Shown here piece by piece: positions 37,887-45,794 of a stretch of DNA of 45,794 nt. The DNA lies in contig DASTRY010000085.1 in NCBI GenBank assembly GCA_035760965.1, positions 1 through 45,794 of the forward strand. Reading direction: 5' to 3'. The stretch is from JADGHX01 sp035760965. Its GTDB lineage: Bacteria; Pseudomonadota; Gammaproteobacteria; Steroidobacterales; Steroidobacteraceae. Positions within the stretch are counted from its first letter, which is position 1. Each line of letters opens with the position of its first letter. The notes below the pieces were generated by a model. The model searched no databases and was not told where the DNA came from. It saw only the letters and a program-made list of their open reading frames with translations. The position numbers and the translations under genes were made by a program.

Positions 37887-38732
37887 ATGACTTTGTCCCG
37901 GTTGGCGCGCGGCGGTGTGCTCGCGCTGTGCATCGCCTTGGTCGCCATTTCAGGCTGTCGATCGAACCGTGATCGCACGCTGCAACGGCAGGGGCCGGAG
38001 GCGCTGTACGCGCAGGCGCAGCGCAGCTTGCGGGCCTACGACTTCAACACGGCCATCAAGACGTACGAAGCGCTCACGGCGCGCTTCCCGTTCACGAACG
38101 AAGCGCGGCAGGCGCGGCTCGATCTGATCTACGCGTATTACCGCGCCGGCGAGAGCGAGTCCGCGATCGATGCCGCCGACACGTTCATTCGCGAGAACCC
38201 GACGCATCCGCGCGTCGACTACGCGTGGTATATCAAGGGACTCACGGATTTCGAGCGCACCCCGAACATCCTCGAGCGCTTCTTTCGCGTCGACCTGACC
38301 GAGCGCCCGCCGACGACGGCGCGCAAGTCGTTCGCCGCGTTCAAGACGGTGGTCGAGCAGTACCCGAAGAGCGATTACGCGCACGATGCTCGCAAACGGA
38401 TGATCTTTCTCCGCAACCGTCTTGCGGAGTACGAGGTGCACGTCGCCACGTACTACCTGAAGCGCGGCGCGTACGTGGCCGCGGCGCAGCGGGCGAAGGG
38501 CGCCATCGAACAGTACGATGGCGCACCAGCCATTCAGCAGGCCCTCGAGATTCTCATCGAGTCGTACGATCGGCTCGGCCTGAAGCAGCTCGCTGCGCAG
38601 AGCCGCCAGGTCTACGACGCCAACTTCCAGGGCACCGTGCGCGAAGCGAAAGCCGCCACCGAGAAGTCATGGTGGCAGTTCTGGCGTCGTGCTCCCGCTC
38701 AACAACCTGCACCGCCCATCGTCGAGCACTGA
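37887..38732 (+). CDS. bamD: Outer-membrane assembly lipoprotein BamD
   Basis: The 281-residue product is the essential lipoprotein of the BAM complex that inserts beta-barrel proteins, bound to the inner face of the outer membrane. A lipoprotein signal peptide ends in the lipobox AISGC with Cys24. Five TPR-like repeats follow (ALYAQAQRSLRAYDFNTAIKTYEAL, then RLDLIYAYYRAGESESAIDAADTFI, and DYAHDARKRMIFLRNRLAEYEVHVATYYLKRGAYVAAAQRA). The ATG at 37887 is chosen for the signal peptide; the long upstream frame from 37539 is antisense to rluD. Convergent with nadE; the 44-bp gap holds a small CCCAC/GTGGG hairpin. Confidence 0.96.
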   Translation: MTLSRLARGGVLALCIALVAISGCRSNRDRTLQRQGPEALYAQAQRSLRAYDFNTAIKTYEALTARFPFTNEARQARLDLIYAYYRAGESESAIDAADTFIRENPTHPRVDYAWYIKGLTDFERTPNILERFFRVDLTERPPTTARKSFAAFKTVVEQYPKSDYAHDARKRMIFLRNRLAEYEVHVATYYLKRGAYVAAAQRAKGAIEQYDGAPAIQQALEILIESYDRLGLKQLAAQSRQVYDANFQGTVREAKAATEKSWWQFWRRAPAQQPAPPIVEH

Positions 38733-38776
38733 CAACGCCGGCGAGGTGGAACCCACTTCGGGTGGGCGAGTGACGC

Positions 38777-40405
38777 TCAGCGTCGATAGCCGTTCGTGAT
38801 CGGATAGCGCCAATCTCGGCCGAACGCGCGGCGGCTGACGCGCACGCCCGGCGGGGCTTGCCGGCGCTTGTATTCATTGCGCTTCACGAGATCGAGCACG
38901 CGGCCGACGGTGGCGCGTTCGAAGCCGCGCGCGACGATCTCGTCCACCGATAGGTCTTCCTCGATGAACGCCTCGAGGATCGGATCGAGCACGTCGTACG
39001 GCGGGAGCGAGTCGGAATCTTTCTGATCGGGACGCAGCTCCGCGGACGGCGGACGGTCGATCACCCGTTGCGGGATCACGCGGCCGAGCGAGTTGCGGTA
39101 CGCGGCGAGGCGGTAGACGAGCAGCTTGCTGCAATCCTTGATCGGCGCGAAGCCGCCGGCCATGTCGCCGTACAGTGTGGCGTAGCCCACGGCCATCTCG
39201 CTCTTGTTGCCGGTCGTGAGCAGCATGCGGCCGGTCTTGTTCGAGATGCCCATGAGAATGAGCATGCGGCAGCGGGACTGGATGTTTTCCTCGGTCGTGT
39301 CGGGCTTCGTGCCCGCGAACTCTTCGCGCAACGCCGCCAGCGTCGCCTCGAACATGCCTTCGATGGAGATGACGCTGTACTTCACGTGCAGCGCGCGCGC
39401 CTGCTCGGCGGCATCGGCCACGCTGATCTCCGCGGTGTATCGCGACGGCATCATCACGGCATGCACGCGCTCGGCGCCGAGCGCGTCGACCGCGATCGCC
39501 AGCGTGAGCGAGGAATCGATGCCGCCCGAGAGTCCCATGACCACGCCCGGGAAACCATGCTTGTTCACGTAGTCACGCACGCCGAGCACGAGCGCGCGAT
39601 ACACGCTCGCCTCGTCGGCGAGCTCGGGCGCGAGTGCGCCGGGCAGCGGGACGACTCGCCCGCTGTCGTCGCGCGTGAAATCCGCCGGAAAAACGCCTTC
39701 CTCGAAGGCGGGGGCGCGCATGACGACCTTGCCGTTGGCGTCCATCACGAACGAGTTGCCGTCGAAGACGAGCTCGTCCTGACCGCCGACCATGTTGACG
39801 TACACCAGCGGCAGCTTCACGTCCTCGACGCGCGCACGGGCGATGGCCTCGCGCTCGCGCTGCTTGTGAATCTCGTACGGCGAGGCGTTCAACACGACGA
39901 GCAGCTCGGCGCCGCCATCGCGCGCGCGCTGCGCCGGGCCGGCCACCCAGATGTCTTCGCACACGAGCAGCCCGATGCGAAAGCCCTTGTGCTCGATCAG
40001 CGTGGCGCCCTCGCCCGCAGCGAAATAGCGCTTTTCGTCGAAGACCTTGTAGTTCGGCAGCTCGCACTTGCGGTGCGTGACGGCGACGCGGTGGTCGGCA
40101 ATGAGCGAGGCCGAATTGAAGATGCTCGTCCCGACGTATTCCGGGTAACCGACGATGACGCCGACATCCCCGGCCTCCTGGCACACGCGCGCGAGCGCTG
40201 CGTCCACTTGCCGGCGCAGACCCCGGTGAAACAGCAGGTCTTCGGGCGGATAGCCCGACAGCGTGAGCTCGGGGAAGACCGTCAGGTCCGCGCCGAGCTC
40301 GCTCTGCGCGCGACGCGCGCTCGAGATCACGCGCGTCGCGTTACCGTGGACGTCCCCGACCAGCAGATCGAGCTGTGCGAGGGCGAACCTGAGAGTCGGT
40401 TTCAC
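38777..40405 (-). CDS. nadE: Glutamine-dependent NAD+ synthetase
   Basis: The 542-residue product converts nicotinate adenine dinucleotide to NAD with ATP and glutamine. The N-terminal nitrilase-like glutaminase (about 1-255) has the Glu46-Lys113-Cys149 triad (FPELTLSGYPPEDLL, KCELPNYKVFDEKRYF, LVCEDIWV). The C-terminal synthetase domain has the P-loop GLSGGIDSSLTLAIA and TGNKSEMAVGYATLYGDMAGG. It starts with GTG. It ends the sucC-sucD-nadE run of minus-strand genes, starting 3 bp after the sucD stop, and may be co-transcribed. No metabolic link to succinyl-CoA synthetase beyond central metabolism is evident. Confidence 0.96.
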   Translation of the reverse strand: MKPTLRFALAQLDLLVGDVHGNATRVISSARRAQSELGADLTVFPELTLSGYPPEDLLFHRGLRRQVDAALARVCQEAGDVGVIVGYPEYVGTSIFNSASLIADHRVAVTHRKCELPNYKVFDEKRYFAAGEGATLIEHKGFRIGLLVCEDIWVAGPAQRARDGGAELLVVLNASPYEIHKQREREAIARARVEDVKLPLVYVNMVGGQDELVFDGNSFVMDANGKVVMRAPAFEEGVFPADFTRDDSGRVVPLPGALAPELADEASVYRALVLGVRDYVNKHGFPGVVMGLSGGIDSSLTLAIAVDALGAERVHAVMMPSRYTAEISVADAAEQARALHVKYSVISIEGMFEATLAALREEFAGTKPDTTEENIQSRCRMLILMGISNKTGRMLLTTGNKSEMAVGYATLYGDMAGGFAPIKDCSKLLVYRLAAYRNSLGRVIPQRVIDRPPSAELRPDQKDSDSLPPYDVLDPILEAFIEEDLSVDEIVARGFERATVGRVLDLVKRNEYKRRQAPPGVRVSRRAFGRDWRYPITNGYRR

Positions 40406-40408
40406 GAC

Positions 40409-41707
40409 TTAGCGGCGCTTGCGCGTCCCTCTACTGTTGGCTGCGGCTTTCGCCGGGCTCACTGCGGCTCGACGACCCGACGCGGTGCCCCTTGCCGAGC
40501 GCTTCGCAACGGCGGCACGTCGACCCGCTTTCGCACGAGCGCTCGCGCGCGCGGACGACGCACGGCCCAAGGCAGCCTTCTTTCCCGAGGTCTTTGCGGC
40601 GGATTTAGCCGGGCTCTTGCCCGAGCGCTTCGCGGTCGCAGGCTTCGATCCCGCGGTCCGCGACGGCGAGCGCGACTTCGACGCAGCCGGCGTGCTCTGC
40701 GCCCGGCGCGCTTGTGTCGAGCGAGCCGCAGCTTCGTTCCGACGCACGCCCTCGAGGCTCGCCCGAGGCGCAATCTCCTCTTCCGCCGCAGCCGCGGCAC
40801 GCGCAGCCGCCGCCGCGCTCTTCATCTTCGAGCGACGCGACTTCAGCAGCTCAGCCATCGCCGAGCCGAGCTCGGCGGGAGACTTCACCGTGCGCACACC
40901 CGCGGCATCGAGCGCGCGGTACTTGTCCGCGGCGGTGCCCTTGCCGCCCGCGACGATGGCACCCGCATGGCCCATGCGCTTGCCCGGCGGCGCCGTCACA
41001 CCGGCGATGTACGCCACGACGGGCTTGGTGACGTAGTGCTGGATGAAATGAGCCGCGGCCTCCTCGTCGCTGCCGCCGATCTCGCCGACGAGGATGATTC
41101 CCTCGGTCTGCGGATCGCGCTCGAAGAGCTCGAGCACATCGACGAAGTTCATGCCGCGCACCGGATCACCGCCGATGCCGACGCACGTGCTCTGGCCGAG
41201 CCCCGCGTTGGTCGTCTGGAACACCGCTTCGTACGTGAGCGTGCCGGAGCGCGAGACGATGCCGACCGCGCCCTTCTTGTGAATGAAGCCCGGCATGATG
41301 CCGATCTTGCACTCGTCAGCGGTGATGACGCCGGGGCAATTAGGGCCGATGAGCCGCGTGCCCGTGCCGGCGAGCGCCGCTTTCACGCGCACCATGTCGT
41401 TCACCGGCACGCCTTCGGTGATGCAGACGACGAGCTCGATACCGGCATCCGCCGCTTCGAGAATCGCATCCGCGGCACCGGAGGCCGGCACGTAGATCAT
41501 GCTCGCCGTGGCGCCCGTCTCGCGCACGGCGTCCTGCACCGTATTGAAGACGGGCTGGCCGAGATGGGTCTCGCCGCCGCGCCCCGGCGTGACGCCGCCG
41601 ACGAGCTTGGTGCCGTACGCGAGGCACTGCTCCGAGTGATACGTGCCCTGCTTACCCGTGAAGCCCTGACAAATGACCCGGGTGTTGCGGTTGATCAGAA
41701 TGCTCAT
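40409..41707 (-). CDS. sucD: Succinyl-CoA synthetase alpha subunit with an H1-like C-terminal extension
   Basis: Residues 1-290 are a complete SucD, which with SucC makes succinate and ATP (or GTP) from succinyl-CoA in the TCA cycle. The CoA-binding Rossmann domain (CQGFTGKQGTYHSEQCLAYGTK) and the phosphohistidine His247 in GHAGAI are intact. Normal SucD ends near residue 290. Here the frame continues about 142 residues as a tail of Ala, Lys, Arg and Ser (KSPAKSAAKTSGKKAALG, ending SRGTRKRR), of histone H1/AlgP type. The first part of the tail has an Ala-rich stretch and a short acidic patch (AAAAAEEEI). The ATG overlaps the sucC stop by four bases. A frameshift could fuse an old neighbour, but the tail has one clean frame. 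Confidence 0.93.
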   Translation of the reverse strand: MSILINRNTRVICQGFTGKQGTYHSEQCLAYGTKLVGGVTPGRGGETHLGQPVFNTVQDAVRETGATASMIYVPASGAADAILEAADAGIELVVCITEGVPVNDMVRVKAALAGTGTRLIGPNCPGVITADECKIGIMPGFIHKKGAVGIVSRSGTLTYEAVFQTTNAGLGQSTCVGIGGDPVRGMNFVDVLELFERDPQTEGIILVGEIGGSDEEAAAHFIQHYVTKPVVAYIAGVTAPPGKRMGHAGAIVAGGKGTAADKYRALDAAGVRTVKSPAELGSAMAELLKSRRSKMKSAAAAARAAAAAEEEIAPRASLEGVRRNEAAARSTQARRAQSTPAASKSRSPSRTAGSKPATAKRSGKSPAKSAAKTSGKKAALGRASSARASARAKAGRRAAVAKRSARGTASGRRAAVSPAKAAANSRGTRKRR

Positions 41708-42876
41708 GCGTGACCTTTCGCGGCGAGAGCCACGACGGTTCGCGCGGCATCGGTGAGATCGGCGGCGGCGGTGATGGTGAGCCCGCTGCCGGCCAGCATT
41801 TCGCGCGCCTGCGGCGCGTTCGTTCCTTCCAGTCGCACGACGACGGGCACCTGCACGCCCACTTTCTTGACGGCGGTGATGATGCCCTCGGCGATGATGT
41901 CGCAGCGGACGATGCCGCCGAAGATGTTCACGAGGATCGCGCGCACCTTGGGATTCGAGAGGATCAGCTCGAAGGCGACCGTGACGCGCTCCGCGGTGGC
42001 GCCGCCGCCCACGTCGAGGAAGTTCGCCGGCTGGCCGCCGTGCAGCTTGATCAGGTCCATCGTCGCCATGGCGAGGCCCGCGCCGTTCACCATGCACGCG
42101 ATGTCGCCGTCGAGCGAGACATAGTTCAGGTCGTGCTCGCTCGCGCGGCGCTCCATCGGGTCTTCCTGCGAGGGATCGCGCAGCTTCGCGAGCTCGGGCT
42201 GACGAAAGAGCGCGTTCGCGTCGATGTTGATCTTCGCGTCGAGCGCGAGCAGCTTGCCGTCCTTCGTGACGATGAGTGGATTCACCTCGACGAGGCTTGC
42301 GTCCTTCTCGAGATACAGCTTGTAGAGGCCCATGAGGATCGACTGCAGCTCGCCGATCTGCTTGCCCGTGAGGCCGAGACCGAACGCGAGCTTGCGGCAC
42401 TGATACGGCTGCAGCCCGGCCGCCGGGTCCACGTTCACGGTCAGGATCTTCTCCGGCGTGTGCGCCGCGACCTCCTCGATGTCCATGCCTCCGGCGGCGG
42501 AGGCGATGACGGCGATGCGGCCCTTCTCGCGATTCAGCGTGAGCGAGAGGTAGATCTCGCGCTCGATGTCCGAGCCGGATTCGACGTAAACCTTGCCGAT
42601 CGGCAGGCCCTCCTCGCCCGTCTGCTTGGTGACGAGGCGCTGCCCGAGCATGCCGGCGGCTGCCGCACGCACGCTGTCGAGATCACGAGCGACTTTCACA
42701 CCGCCCGCTTTGCCACGGCCGCCCGCGTGCACCTGTGCCTTCACGACCCAAACCGAGCCTCCGAGGGCCTCTGCGGCGGCCACAGCTTCGTCGGCGGAGG
42801 CGGCGACCCGGCCCGCAGGGACCGGTATGCCGAATGTGCGGAAAACGTCTTTGGCTTGGTATTCGTGCAGGTTCAT
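41704..42876 (-). CDS. sucC: Succinyl-CoA synthetase beta subunit
   Basis: The 390-residue product has the ATP-grasp nucleotide-binding domain (about 1-240: MNLHEYQAKDVFRTFGIPVPAG, VKAQVHAGGRGKAGGVK, EVNPLIVTKDGKLLALDAK) and the C-terminal CoA-ligase domain (GLAMATMDLIKLHGGQPANFLDVGGGA, NIFGGIVRCDIIAEGI, VRLEGTN). It binds the nucleotide and succinate in the TCA-cycle enzyme. Length is typical. It is coupled to sucD through an ATGA overlap. It is divergent from pilS, with a 160-bp gap that should hold both promoters; I could not fix either. Confidence 0.97.
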   Translation of the reverse strand: MNLHEYQAKDVFRTFGIPVPAGRVAASADEAVAAAEALGGSVWVVKAQVHAGGRGKAGGVKVARDLDSVRAAAAGMLGQRLVTKQTGEEGLPIGKVYVESGSDIEREIYLSLTLNREKGRIAVIASAAGGMDIEEVAAHTPEKILTVNVDPAAGLQPYQCRKLAFGLGLTGKQIGELQSILMGLYKLYLEKDASLVEVNPLIVTKDGKLLALDAKINIDANALFRQPELAKLRDPSQEDPMERRASEHDLNYVSLDGDIACMVNGAGLAMATMDLIKLHGGQPANFLDVGGGATAERVTVAFELILSNPKVRAILVNIFGGIVRCDIIAEGIITAVKKVGVQVPVVVRLEGTNAPQAREMLAGSGLTITAAADLTDAARTVVALAAKGHA

Positions 42877-43036
42877 CGCGATGGTCGGTGGTAACTGGGC
42901 GAGCCGCGTATTCTCTAGGAAAGCCTCGTGGGTGGAAAGCCACGCGCCGAACGCGCGAAACCCGTCGCTTTTCGGCGCGATACAAGCTGTTAGAGTCGCG
43001 CATCTTCACCGACCGGGGTCCGGAAAAAGCTCGCCG

Positions 43037-44665
43037 ATGCAGGCCAGCGCCGCGTTATCCACCACCGCGCCCAGCGATCTCGCCTGGCGCGTGATCGGGC
43101 TCGTCAATCTCTATCGGCTGCTCGTGCCGCTGGTGCTGCTCGCTGTCCAGTATCTGGGCGGCCAGCAGCTCTCGCCGATTGCTACGCGCCCACAGATGCT
43201 CCTGACGGTGTCCGTGGCGTACTTCTTCGTCGGCGTGCTGATGGTGGTGGCGCGGCGGCTGTCTTGGCCCAGCGTGCGGCGAGTCGCCTTGCTGAACGCC
43301 AGCGTGGATGCGCTTGCAATCGCGCTCGTGCTGTATGCGTGCGGCGGGGTGGCCAGCGGTCTCGGCATTCTGCTCGTGCTGCCGGTGGGCGCCACGTCAG
43401 TGCTCGGGGACAGCCGCGATGCCTTCCTGATCGCGTCGATCGCGGCGATGGCGGTGCTCGCTCAGCAGATCTTCTCGACGCTTTCGGGCGATGCGACGTC
43501 CGCCGACTACACCAATGCAGGCGTGATCGGCGTGGTGCTGTTCGCCGTCGCGCTGCTCGTATCGCCGATCGCGCTGCGCTTACGCGAGAGCGAGGCGCTC
43601 GTACGGCGCCAGGAAATCGACCTCGCGAATCTCGCGCAGCTCTCGCAGTACGTGGTGCAGCATCTGCGCGAGAGCATCCTCGTCGTCGACACGGCGGACC
43701 GCATCCGGCTCATCAACGAGTCGGCAGCGCAGATGCTCGGCGACAAGAGCGCGTATCCGGGGGCGCTGCTCGGCGAAGCGTCGCCGCGGCTTCTGTATCT
43801 GCTCGAAACGTGGCGGCAAGGGTCCGGCTCGCCGGCCGATCCGCGCGAGAGCTTCGTGGCGGCCGACGGCGGGCGCATGGTGCGGCCGCACTTCGCGCCG
43901 CTCGGCGGCGTGAATCCGGCGCCGGTGCTCATCTTTCTCGAAGACCCGACGCTGCTCGAGGAGAAAGTGCAGCAGTCGAAGCTCGCGGCGCTCGGGCGGC
44001 TCTCGGCCAGCATCGCGCACGAGATTCGCAACCCGGTCGGCGCGATGAGCCACGCGGCGCAGCTGCTCGGCGAGTCCGAAACGCTCGATGCGGCCGATCG
44101 TCGCCTCACGGACATCATTCGCGGCAACGCCGAGCGCGTGAGCGGCATCATCAACAACATCCTGCAGCTCTCCCGCCGGGAAATGCCGCGGCTCGAGCGC
44201 ATCTCGCTCGGCGCCTGGGTGGAGGAGTTCCGCACCGAGTACTGCGAGACGACCCAGTGGTCGCCCGAACGCATGCAGATCACGACGCCGAGCGCGGACA
44301 TCGAGGTGCGGGTCGACCCGACGCAGCTCCACCAAGTGGTCTGGAACCTGTGCGACAACGCCATCCGCCATGCCTGCTCCGGAGAGGCGGGCTCGGCCAT
44401 CGAGATCCGCATCGGCCGGCTGACGCCGGGTGCGCGGCCGTACCTGGAGGTCGCGGACCGCGGCCCCGGGGTCGCCCCCGACGAGGTGGAACGCATTTTC
44501 GAGCCGTTTTTCACCCGTGGCCGCGCTGGAACCGGTCTCGGCTTGTTCCTAGCGCGAGAGCTCGCACAGACGAACGGCGCCACTCTGCTGTATGAAGCGC
44601 GTGCCGGAGGCGGAAGCATTTTCCGGCTGGTGTTCGCCGACCCGACCCGCTGGGAGTTAGGATGA
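43037..44665 (+). CDS. pilS: Sensor histidine kinase PilS
   Basis: The 542-residue inner-membrane kinase is the PilS type that controls type IV pilus expression with PilR. About six N-terminal helices (LYRLLVPLVLLAVQYL to VLFAVALLVSPIAL) precede a PAS-like linker (about 205-310; SILVVDTADRIRLINESAAQML). The H-box SIAHEIRNP has His328, then the HATPase domain follows with LWNLCDNAIRH-type N box (VVWNLCDNAIRHA), DRGPGVA and GTGLGLFLA. The ATG at 43037 is chosen for the family start; the frame open from 42593 is antisense to sucC. Its stop overlaps the pilR start. Confidence 0.93.
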   Translation: MQASAALSTTAPSDLAWRVIGLVNLYRLLVPLVLLAVQYLGGQQLSPIATRPQMLLTVSVAYFFVGVLMVVARRLSWPSVRRVALLNASVDALAIALVLYACGGVASGLGILLVLPVGATSVLGDSRDAFLIASIAAMAVLAQQIFSTLSGDATSADYTNAGVIGVVLFAVALLVSPIALRLRESEALVRRQEIDLANLAQLSQYVVQHLRESILVVDTADRIRLINESAAQMLGDKSAYPGALLGEASPRLLYLLETWRQGSGSPADPRESFVAADGGRMVRPHFAPLGGVNPAPVLIFLEDPTLLEEKVQQSKLAALGRLSASIAHEIRNPVGAMSHAAQLLGESETLDAADRRLTDIIRGNAERVSGIINNILQLSRREMPRLERISLGAWVEEFRTEYCETTQWSPERMQITTPSADIEVRVDPTQLHQVVWNLCDNAIRHACSGEAGSAIEIRIGRLTPGARPYLEVADRGPGVAPDEVERIFEPFFTRGRAGTGLGLFLARELAQTNGATLLYEARAGGGSIFRLVFADPTRWELG

Positions 44666-45794
44666 CGGACGTATCGAATTTCGAACGGGGAGCCATGACC
44701 AAGCCCACTGTGCTCATCGTGGACGATGAGCCGGACCTGCTCGAGCTGGTGAGTCTCACGCTGAGCCGGATGAGCCTCGAGACGCGCACGGCCGCCGACA
44801 TCGGCAGCGCGCAGAAGGTGTTGAAGAGCAGTCCCATCGATCTCTGCCTGACCGACATGCGCCTGCCGGACGGCGACGGGCTCGATCTGGTCGGCTGGAT
44901 TCAGGAGTACCGCCCGCACGTGCCGGTCGCGGTGATCACGGCGCACGGCAACGTCGAGTCGGCGGTGCGCGCGCTGAAGCTCGGCGCGTTCGACTTCGTC
45001 TCGAAGCCGCTGGACCTCGGCGTGCTGCGCAAGCTGGTCGGCAGCGCCATCCGCCTTGGCACGCGACCTGACGGCGCGCTCACGACGACGACGCCCGGGC
45101 CGCGGCTCATCGGCAACTCGCACGCGATGCAGTCCCTGCGCGAGATGATCGCGCGGGTCGCACGCAGCCAGGCGCCGGTGCACATCTTCGGCGAGTCCGG
45201 CACGGGCAAAGAGCTCGTGGCGCGCCTCGTCCACGAAAGCGGCGCGCGCAGCGATGGCCCGTTCGTCGCCGTGAACTGCGGCGCGATTCCGACGGAGCTG
45301 ATGGAAAGCGAGCTGTTCGGACACAAGCGCGGCAGCTTCACGGGTGCGGTGGCGGACAAGAAGGGTCTCGTGCAAAGCGCCGAGGGCGGCACGCTGTTCC
45401 TCGACGAGGTCGCCGATCTGCCGCTGCACATGCAGGTGAAGCTGTTGCGCGTGGTGCAGGAGAAGACCGTGCGCCCGATCGGCGAGTCGCGCGAGGAAGC
45501 CGTGGACGTGCGCATTCTCTCCGCCACTCACAAGAACCTCGCGGACCTCGTTGCCGAAGGACGCTTTCGCGAGGACCTGTTCTATCGCATCAATGTGATC
45601 GAGATGCGGGTGCCGTCGCTGCGGGAGCGCAAGGAGGACATTCCGGATCTGGCGAACGCGATCCTCGCGCGGCTCGGGCGCCGCATGCGGATCGAGCCGC
45701 CGCGGTTGGACGACAGCGCGCTTGCGGCGCTGCGCGACTACTCGTTCCCGGGCAACGTGCGGGAGCTGGAGAACGTGCTGGAGCGCGCGATGAC
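44662..45794 (+). CDS. pilR: Sigma-54-dependent response regulator PilR (partial)
   Basis: The gene runs off the right edge after 377 codons. The receiver domain (14-130) has the acidic pocket Asp21-Asp22 and phospho-acceptor Asp65 (LCLTDMRLPDGDG). The AAA+ sigma-54 interaction domain has Walker A GESGTGKE, the sigma-54 contact loop in the variant form GSFTGA, Walker B GGTLFLDEVADL and the VRELENVLERAM segment. The DNA-binding HTH is missing only because the window ends. It starts inside the pilS stop (ATGA); an alternative ATG at 44695 follows GGGGAG closely. It forms the pilSR two-component system that activates pilin genes. Confidence 0.92.
   Translation, partial: MTDVSNFERGAMTKPTVLIVDDEPDLLELVSLTLSRMSLETRTAADIGSAQKVLKSSPIDLCLTDMRLPDGDGLDLVGWIQEYRPHVPVAVITAHGNVESAVRALKLGAFDFVSKPLDLGVLRKLVGSAIRLGTRPDGALTTTTPGPRLIGNSHAMQSLREMIARVARSQAPVHIFGESGTGKELVARLVHESGARSDGPFVAVNCGAIPTELMESELFGHKRGSFTGAVADKKGLVQSAEGGTLFLDEVADLPLHMQVKLLRVVQEKTVRPIGESREEAVDVRILSATHKNLADLVAEGRFREDLFYRINVIEMRVPSLRERKEDIPDLANAILARLGRRMRIEPPRLDDSALAALRDYSFPGNVRELENVLERAM

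Noticed and set aside
38733..38776. Bidirectional terminator between bamD and nadE
   Set aside because: The CCCAC/GTGGG stem is only five base pairs and has no T-run on either side.
41708..42400. Upstream extension of the sucD frame within sucC
   Set aside because: Arg-rich out-of-frame sequence over sucC; the SucD family start is at 41707.
45331..45348. PilR with GSFTGA instead of GAFTGA as a defect
   Set aside because: The Ser variant is found in working sigma-54 activators of this type, so it is not treated as a lesion.
43507..45531. Minus-strand open frame of 674 codons opposite pilS and pilR
   Set aside because: It spans two real genes antisense and shows no family features.

Overview
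The window looks like a chromosomal segment of a GC-rich gammaproteobacterium. Three conserved gene orders support this: csrA-lysC-alaS-recX-recA-(thpR)-pncC next to tRNA-Ser(GCU), as in pseudomonads and relatives; clpB-pgeF-rluD facing bamD; and fmdB-DUF502-aspS, plus tamA-tamB and pilS-pilR. The species cannot be named from sequence alone. A Steroidobacteraceae, Nevskiales or Xanthomonadales-like lineage is my guess from the GC-rich style and the TonB-dependent-receptor catabolic cluster.

Layout. 1-686: the 3' end of a heterotetrameric sarcosine oxidase operon (soxA end, soxG). 877-8685: tRNA-Ser and a core block on the minus strand (csrA, lysC, alaS, recX, recA, thpR, pncC). 8767-19630: an accessory element of about 10.8 kb inside the 5' end of mutS. 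19553-28977: mutS, a lipase-like hydrolase, tamA-tamB and a DUF427 gene. 29038-42876: mostly minus-strand housekeeping genes (aspS, DUF502, fmdB, clpB, a ZIP metal transporter, pgeF, rluD, nadE, sucD, sucC), with bamD on the plus strand. 43037-45794: pilS and the 5' part of pilR.

The element is the most interesting part. The original mutS start (22 codons, 8767-8835) is stranded next to pncC. A 30-bp stretch of mutS coding sequence (8791-8820) recurs with one mismatch at 19601-19630, where the full mutS now begins with a new start codon and a different N-terminus. This is the signature of site-specific integration into a gene's 5' end with the reading frame restored. Just inside the right end is a truncated tyrosine-integrase arm-binding domain with no catalytic domain, and short CTAGCC repeats lie near both ends, so the element looks immobilised.

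The cargo is one divergent metabolic cluster. A probable five-gene minus-strand operon encodes a glycyl-radical-enzyme-like protein, a TonB-dependent receptor, two aldo/keto reductases and an SDR. Facing it are a LysR regulator and an MFS transporter. The glycyl-radical-like protein has the whole fold, but Ser444 stands where the catalytic Cys should be, Gly446 where the following Glu should be, and the C-terminal Gly motif is altered; no activase is encoded in the element. The second aldo/keto reductase lacks the catalytic His. The cluster therefore looks like uptake and catabolism of an unknown substrate, with a PFL-fold protein that probably does not use standard radical chemistry.

A second oddity is outside the element. 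Succinyl-CoA synthetase alpha (SucD) carries a C-terminal extension of about 140 residues, rich in Lys, Arg, Ala and Ser and resembling histone H1 or AlgP tails. FmdB in the same window carries a shorter tail of the same kind.
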